From assembly GCF_027912835.1 (NCBI RefSeq), contig NZ_CP115768.1, positions 124,001 to 188,000 on the forward strand: a DNA stretch of 64,000 bases. The letters run 5' to 3'. This DNA comes from Paracoccus sediminicola (GTDB taxonomy: Bacteria > Pseudomonadota > Alphaproteobacteria > Rhodobacterales > Rhodobacteraceae). Positions 60,205-64,000 of the stretch are shown here, in pieces. Position 1 is the stretch's first letter. Each line of letters starts with the position of its first letter. A model generated the notes under the pieces. It was given only the letters and a program-made list of their open reading frames with translations, was not told where the DNA came from and made no database searches. A program made the position numbers and the translations under genes.

Positions 60205-60909
60205 ATGTCTCAGAAGCAGTTCGATCCCAACCCGACCCACCGCAATTTCTACGGTCGCCGCAGCGGCAAGACGCTTCGCCGCAGCCAGCGCGGCTATCTG
60301 GATGAGGATCTCGGAGCCTTACAGCCGACCAACATAACGGTCGATGAAAACCCCGCCCGTGAGCCAATCGACCCTGGCGCGATCTTCGGCGATGACCGCC
60401 CGGTCTGGCTTGAGATCGGTTTTGGCGGCGGTGAGCATATGGTTCACATGGCCGCCCGCTACCCCGAGATAGGGATGATCGGCTGCGAGCCCTATATCAA
60501 CGGCGTCGCGATGCTGGTGGGCAAGATCCGCAAGGCCGGGGTCGGCAATGTCAGCGTCCATCCCGGCGATGCGCGGGACATGATGGATGTTCTGCCCGAA
60601 GGCTCCATCTCGCGCGCCTTCCTGAACTATCCAGACCCCTGGCCGAAGAAGCGCCATCACCGCCGCCGTTTCGTCACGCCCGAGCATCTGATCCCGTTGC
60701 ACCGCGTCATGGCGCCGGGCGCGGAGTTCCGCGTGGCGACCGACATTCCCTCCTATGTCCGCCAGACGCTGAGCGAAGTTCCGAAAGCCGGCTTTCTGCT
60801 CGAAAGCCTGCGTGCCGTGGCATGGCCCGACTGGATCTCGACGCGGTACGAGCAGAAGGCCCTGCGAGAGCGCCGCACCCCGAGCTATCTCTCCTTTCGC
60901 CGCATCTGA
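60205..60909 (+). CDS. trmB: tRNA (guanine-N7-)-methyltransferase
   Basis: Makes m7G at position 46 of tRNA. From the ATG at 60205 it has 234 residues beginning MSQKQFDPNPTHRNFYGRRSGKTLR, typical for Rhodobacterales. The SAM site is LEIGFGGGEHMV and the catalytic motif is FLNYPDPWPKKRHHRRRFV. A TTG at 60187 and an ATG at 60194 are possible earlier starts but add a poorly supported tail. It converges on mazG across an intergenic repeat pair. Confidence 0.94.
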   Translation: MSQKQFDPNPTHRNFYGRRSGKTLRRSQRGYLDEDLGALQPTNITVDENPAREPIDPGAIFGDDRPVWLEIGFGGGEHMVHMAARYPEIGMIGCEPYINGVAMLVGKIRKAGVGNVSVHPGDARDMMDVLPEGSISRAFLNYPDPWPKKRHHRRRFVTPEHLIPLHRVMAPGAEFRVATDIPSYVRQTLSEVPKAGFLLESLRAVAWPDWISTRYEQKALRERRTPSYLSFRRI

Positions 60910-60938
60910 TGCCGGACCGGGGCGCTGCCCCGGACCCC

Positions 60939-60962
60939 GGGATATTTCTGTCAGGATGAAAG
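60939..60962 (+). repeat. Intergenic repeat, first arm (after trmB)
   Basis: GGGATATTTCTGTCAGGATG followed by AAAG. It is the near mirror image of 61072-61095, with 22 of 24 bases matching when one copy is reversed. A GC-rich lead-in (GGGGCGCTGCCCCGGACCCC) precedes it. I recall closely similar elements, with the core GGGATATTT, between genes of other Rhodobacteraceae, so it is probably a dispersed family. Confidence 0.7.
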
Positions 60963-61007
60963 GCGGCGCCCTGCCGCGACGGCCTGTCGAAGGCGGCCCG
61001 GCAGGAC

Positions 61008-61020
61008 GCTTTCACCCTGA
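61008..61020 (-). repeat. Partial third copy of the intergenic repeat
   Basis: GCTTTCACCCTGA matches the second arm (GCTTTCATCCTGA) at 12 of 13 bases, in the same direction as that arm. It lacks the ATATCCC half. Confidence 0.45.
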
Positions 61021-61071
61021 GCGGTCATCGGCGTACCCGCCTGTACCGCCGCAACGGCATAGCGCGAAATG

Positions 61072-61095
61072 CTTTCATCCTGACTAAAATATCCC
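61072..61095 (-). repeat. Intergenic repeat, second arm (after mazG)
   Basis: CTTTCATCCTGACTAAAATA followed by TCCC, the reverse complement of the 60939-60962 arm with two mismatches. It lies just downstream of the mazG stop as the other arm does for trmB, so each convergent gene ends in a copy. Confidence 0.7.
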
Positions 61096-61106
61096 CGCCG
61101 GAGGCG

Positions 61107-61919
61107 TTATTCCCGCTCGGCGCGCTTGGCGGCGTTCCAGAGCGCGTCCATTTCCGCGAGATCCGAATCCTCGGGGCGGCGGCCTTCCCGGTGCAGCGCG
61201 GCCTCGATGGCGCGGAAGCGGCGGGTGAATTTGTCATTCGCAGCGCGGAGAGCATCTTCGGGGTCGATGTCCAGATGGCGGGCAAGATTGGCCATGACGA
61301 ACATCAGATCGCCGAATTCTTCGGTCAGATGTTGGTGATCCGCGCGGTCCCGAGCCTCGACAAGCTCGGCGGTTTCCTCGGTGATCTTGTCGAGCACATC
61401 GGCAGCGCCCGGCCAGTCGAAGCCGACCCGGGCAGCGCGGTTTTGCAGCTTCACCGCACGTGTCAGCGCCGGCAGACCGAGCGCGACGCCGTCGAGCACG
61501 CCTTTTTCCTTCTTGGCCGCGCGTTCCGCCGCCTTGATTGCCTCCCAGTCCTTGACCTGCTGAGCGGCGGATTTGTCTCGGGATTCGTCCCCGAAAACAT
61601 GCGGATGCCGGTCGATCAGCTTGTCTGAGATCCGTGCCGCGACATCGGCAAAGTCGAACATACCCTTCTCGTCGGCCATCTGGGCGTGGAACACCACCTG
61701 CAGCAGCAGATCGCCCAGCTCGCCCGGAAACTCGTCCCAGGCCTCGCGGGTGATGGCGTCGGCGACTTCATAGGCTTCCTCTATCGTGTAAGGTGCGATC
61801 GAGGCGAAATCCTGTTCGATGTCCCAGGGGCAGCCTTTTTCCGGGTCGCGCAAAGCAGCCATGATGCCGATCAGCCGGGCGATTTCTTGCTGGTTGCGGT
61901 CGGGTGCGCTGTTAGTCAT
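61107..61919 (-). CDS. mazG: Nucleoside triphosphate pyrophosphohydrolase MazG
   Basis: Hydrolyses NTPs to NMP and PPi, with a role in clearing abnormal nucleotides. From the ATG at 61919 it has 270 residues and two MazG domains: the first with GCPWDIEQDFASIAPYTIEEAYEVADAI and ELGDLLLQVVFHAQMADE, the second with EETAELVEARD and EEFGDLMFVMANLARHL. AAGGAG lies six bases before this ATG; the ATG two codons earlier would leave no gap. It diverges from yajC. Confidence 0.94.
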   Translation of the reverse strand: MTNSAPDRNQQEIARLIGIMAALRDPEKGCPWDIEQDFASIAPYTIEEAYEVADAITREAWDEFPGELGDLLLQVVFHAQMADEKGMFDFADVAARISDKLIDRHPHVFGDESRDKSAAQQVKDWEAIKAAERAAKKEKGVLDGVALGLPALTRAVKLQNRAARVGFDWPGAADVLDKITEETAELVEARDRADHQHLTEEFGDLMFVMANLARHLDIDPEDALRAANDKFTRRFRAIEAALHREGRRPEDSDLAEMDALWNAAKRAERE

Positions 61920-62062
61920 CTGCATCTCCTTGAGGCGCCTCAGCCGTGCCACAGTGCCGCGCGCGAGTCCATCGCGCGCTTCCTTGCCATCCGCGCCCGC
62001 GAAGATTAGGTTGCGCCGCAATTCCGGGACCGCCGCGTCCCGCTTATCCGAGAGGTCCGATC

Positions 62063-62389
62063 ATGTTTGTCACCCCAGCTTATGCACAGGCCGCCGGCGG
62101 AGGCGCGGGCGCCATCGCCCAGTTCATCCCGCTGATCCTGATCTTCGTGATCATGTATTTCCTCATCCTGCGCCCGCAGCAGAAGCGCATGAAGGAGCAT
62201 CGCGCCATGGTCGAGGCGCTCAAGCGTGGCGATCAGGTCATCACTCAGGGCGGGCTGATCGGCAAGGTGACCGATGTGAAGGACGATGAGGTCACCGTCG
62301 AACTGGCCCAGGGCGTCAAGGTCCGCGTCGTGCGGGCGACCATCGCGCAGGTGGTGAACAAGACCGCGCCAGTCGCTGCCAACTCCTAA
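62063..62389 (+). CDS. yajC: Preprotein translocase subunit YajC
   Basis: Small membrane partner of SecDF. From the ATG at 62063 it has 108 residues, with one helix (IAQFIPLILIFVIMYFLILRPQQKRMK) and a cytoplasmic domain including GDQVITQGGLIGKVTDVKDDEVTVEL. The Ala/Gly-rich start is usual. Longer in-frame starts lie in the mazG promoter region. It precedes secD by 12 bases, the standard yajC-secD order. Confidence 0.96.
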   Translation: MFVTPAYAQAAGGGAGAIAQFIPLILIFVIMYFLILRPQQKRMKEHRAMVEALKRGDQVITQGGLIGKVTDVKDDEVTVELAQGVKVRVVRATIAQVVNKTAPVAANS

Positions 62390-62401
62390 GGCACCACCGA
62401 C

Positions 62402-64000
62402 ATGCTGGACATCCCGCTCTGGAAACGCGTCCTGATTCTGGGCGTGGTGGTCATCGGCCTGATCTGGGCCATGCCGAATCTGTTCTATGGACGGGTCGAG
62501 GCCCATAACGATGCCCTCGCCGCCGCCGAGCAGGCCGGTTTCGCCACCGAGGAACAGCAGGCCGCCATTGACGGCTGGCCGAGCTGGCTGCCGAGCGGTT
62601 TGGTCAATCTTGGCCTCGATCTGCGTGGCGGGGCGCATCTTCTGGCCGAGGTGCATGTCGAGGATGTCTATAAATCCCGGATGGATTCGCTCTGGCCCGA
62701 GCTGCGCCGCACGCTCGCAGAGGAGCGCGACGTGATCGGTGCCGTGCGCCGTGTCGAAAGCCCTCAGGACCAGCTTCAGGTTCAGATCGAGAATGCCGAC
62801 CAGATGGCCCGCGCCGTCGAGGTGGCGCGCGAATTATCCTCGCCCGTCGTATCGATCAGCGGTGCCGGGCAGTCGGATCTGGAATTCACGGCCTCGGGCG
62901 ATGTGCTCACGGTTCAGCTTTCCGATGCCGAGAAAGCTGCGACCGATGATCGCACCATCCAGCAATCGCTGGAGATCGTGCGCCGCCGTGTCGATGAGGT
63001 GGGCACCCGCGAGCCGACCATCCAGCGTCAGGGGGCCGACCGTATCCTGATCCAGGTGCCGGGCATCGGATCGGCCGCCGAGTTGAAAGAGCTGATCGGG
63101 ACCACCGCGCAGCTGACCTTCAACCCGGTTGTCGGCACCGGCTCGAATCCCGATGCGCCTGCGGGGCTTGGAAATGTCGTGCTGCCCTCGCAGGAAGATC
63201 CCGACTTCTACTATACCCTCGAAGAAGCGCCGGTCGTCACCGGGGAAGAGCTGACCGACGCCAGCCCCAGCTTTGACCAGAACGGCCAGCCAGCGGTGGA
63301 ATTCCGCTTCAACCCGTCGGGCGCGCGCAAATTCGGCGCCTACACCTCGGCGAATATCGGTCAGCCTTTCGCAATTGTTCTGGACAGCGAGGTGATCTCG
63401 GCCCCGACCATCCGCGATGCGATCACCACCGGCACCGGGATCATCTCCGGCTCGATGAATGTCGATGAATCGACCCAGCTTGCCGTGCTGCTGCGCGCTG
63501 GTGCCCTGCCGGCCGAGCTGACCTTCCTTGAGGAACGCACCATCGGCCCCGAGCTGGGTCAGGACAGCATCGATGCCGGCAAGATCGCCTCGATCGTCGC
63601 GATTATCGGCGTCGTCGCCTATGTCGTGGCGAGCTATGGGATCTTCGGCGTCTTTGCCTCGATCGCGGTCATCACCAACGTGATCCTGATCCTCGCCTTC
63701 ATGTCCGGCATCGGAGCGACTCTGACATTGCCGGGCATCGCCGGGATCGTGCTGACAGTGGGCACGGCGGTCGACGCGAACGTCATCATCTACGAGCGTA
63801 TCCGAGAAGAACTGCGCCGTGGCAAGCGCGTTGCCACCTCGATCGACACCGGCTTCCGCGAGGCGATGTCGGCCATCATCGACGCCAATGTGACCACCTT
63901 CATCGCAGGGCTGGTGATGTTCTTCCTGGGCTCCGGTCCGGTCAAGGGCTTCGCGGTCACGCTGACCATCGGTCTGGTGACCTCGGTCTTCACGGCGATC
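62402..64000 (+). CDS. secD: Protein translocase subunit SecD (3' end outside window)
   Basis: Membrane subunit that uses the proton gradient to assist protein export. The frame runs off the window after 533 residues. The N-terminal helix (about 10-28) precedes LGLDLRGGAHLLAEV, the conserved D1-domain start. Later parts are GTREPTIQRQGADRILIQVPGI and AELTFLEERTIGPELGQDSID, after which the RND-like helices start. The family-typical GTAVDANVIIYERIREE is present. It should be followed by secF or a secDF-linked gene beyond the window. Confidence 0.96.
   Translation, partial: MLDIPLWKRVLILGVVVIGLIWAMPNLFYGRVEAHNDALAAAEQAGFATEEQQAAIDGWPSWLPSGLVNLGLDLRGGAHLLAEVHVEDVYKSRMDSLWPELRRTLAEERDVIGAVRRVESPQDQLQVQIENADQMARAVEVARELSSPVVSISGAGQSDLEFTASGDVLTVQLSDAEKAATDDRTIQQSLEIVRRRVDEVGTREPTIQRQGADRILIQVPGIGSAAELKELIGTTAQLTFNPVVGTGSNPDAPAGLGNVVLPSQEDPDFYYTLEEAPVVTGEELTDASPSFDQNGQPAVEFRFNPSGARKFGAYTSANIGQPFAIVLDSEVISAPTIRDAITTGTGIISGSMNVDESTQLAVLLRAGALPAELTFLEERTIGPELGQDSIDAGKIASIVAIIGVVAYVVASYGIFGVFASIAVITNVILILAFMSGIGATLTLPGIAGIVLTVGTAVDANVIIYERIREELRRGKRVATSIDTGFREAMSAIIDANVTTFIAGLVMFFLGSGPVKGFAVTLTIGLVTSVFTAI

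Overview
The window is high-GC chromosomal DNA from an alphaproteobacterium of the Rhodobacteraceae, most likely Paracoccus or a close relative. The evidence is the aa3-type cytochrome oxidase order ctaC-ctaB-orf-ctaG-ctaE-surf1, complex I subunits whose lengths and N-termini match Paracoccus denitrificans Nqo proteins as I recall them, and accessory frames between nuo genes like the URFs described for that species. I see no rRNA, tRNA, CRISPR array, insertion sequence or prophage. Almost everything is housekeeping, with novelty confined to small accessory genes and intergenic structure.

Layout. 1-9350: end of a Ca2+/Na+ antiporter, a pteridine-reductase-like SDR, an AT-rich spacer with DnaA-box-like sites, uvrC, an AEC permease, ytoQ, ruvX-ccmI (minus), a small membrane protein, Fe-type superoxide dismutase, a DUF6522 protein and 5-formyl-THF cyclo-ligase. 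9465-17842: two small exported proteins (one DUF305), a 3-oxoacid CoA-transferase pair, a doubtful VOC gene, topA, dprA and tldD. 18015-22261: the cta operon with surf1. 22271-25496: overlapping thrC, M16 peptidase and GNAT genes. 25518-30290: an FAD oxidase and a Dpp/Opp-type ABC transporter without a binding protein. 30328-36724: RecD-like helicase, EcsC protein, GNAT, flavin reductase, apt, HNH protein, MFS transporter and a GlsB/YeaQ/YmgE membrane protein.

37127-56144: complete 14-subunit complex I operon nuoA-N, interrupted by eight accessory frames: two lipoproteins, an Asp-rich membrane protein, DUF5337, MAPEG, DUF5333, a 56-residue acidic protein and a carboxymuconolactone-decarboxylase-like protein. 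The operon runs on through overlapping starts into birA, coaX and the RNase J gene. 59393-64000: a short BASS-like transporter, trmB, an inverted pair of intergenic repeats, mazG, yajC and the 5' part of secD.

Functionally the window joins NADH oxidation by complex I, O2 reduction by the aa3 oxidase, and assembly factors for cytochromes and copper centres (CcmI, CtaB, CtaG, Surf1), plus DNA repair, uptake and topology genes. The most interesting signals are a helix-hairpin-helix-like domain shared by the NuoE tail and the neighbouring accessory protein, a hairpin that would hide the Shine-Dalgarno sequence of the DUF5333 gene, the AT-rich DnaA-box spacer before uvrC, and the inverted repeat pair between trmB and mazG. 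I did not find a convincing undescribed multi-gene system.
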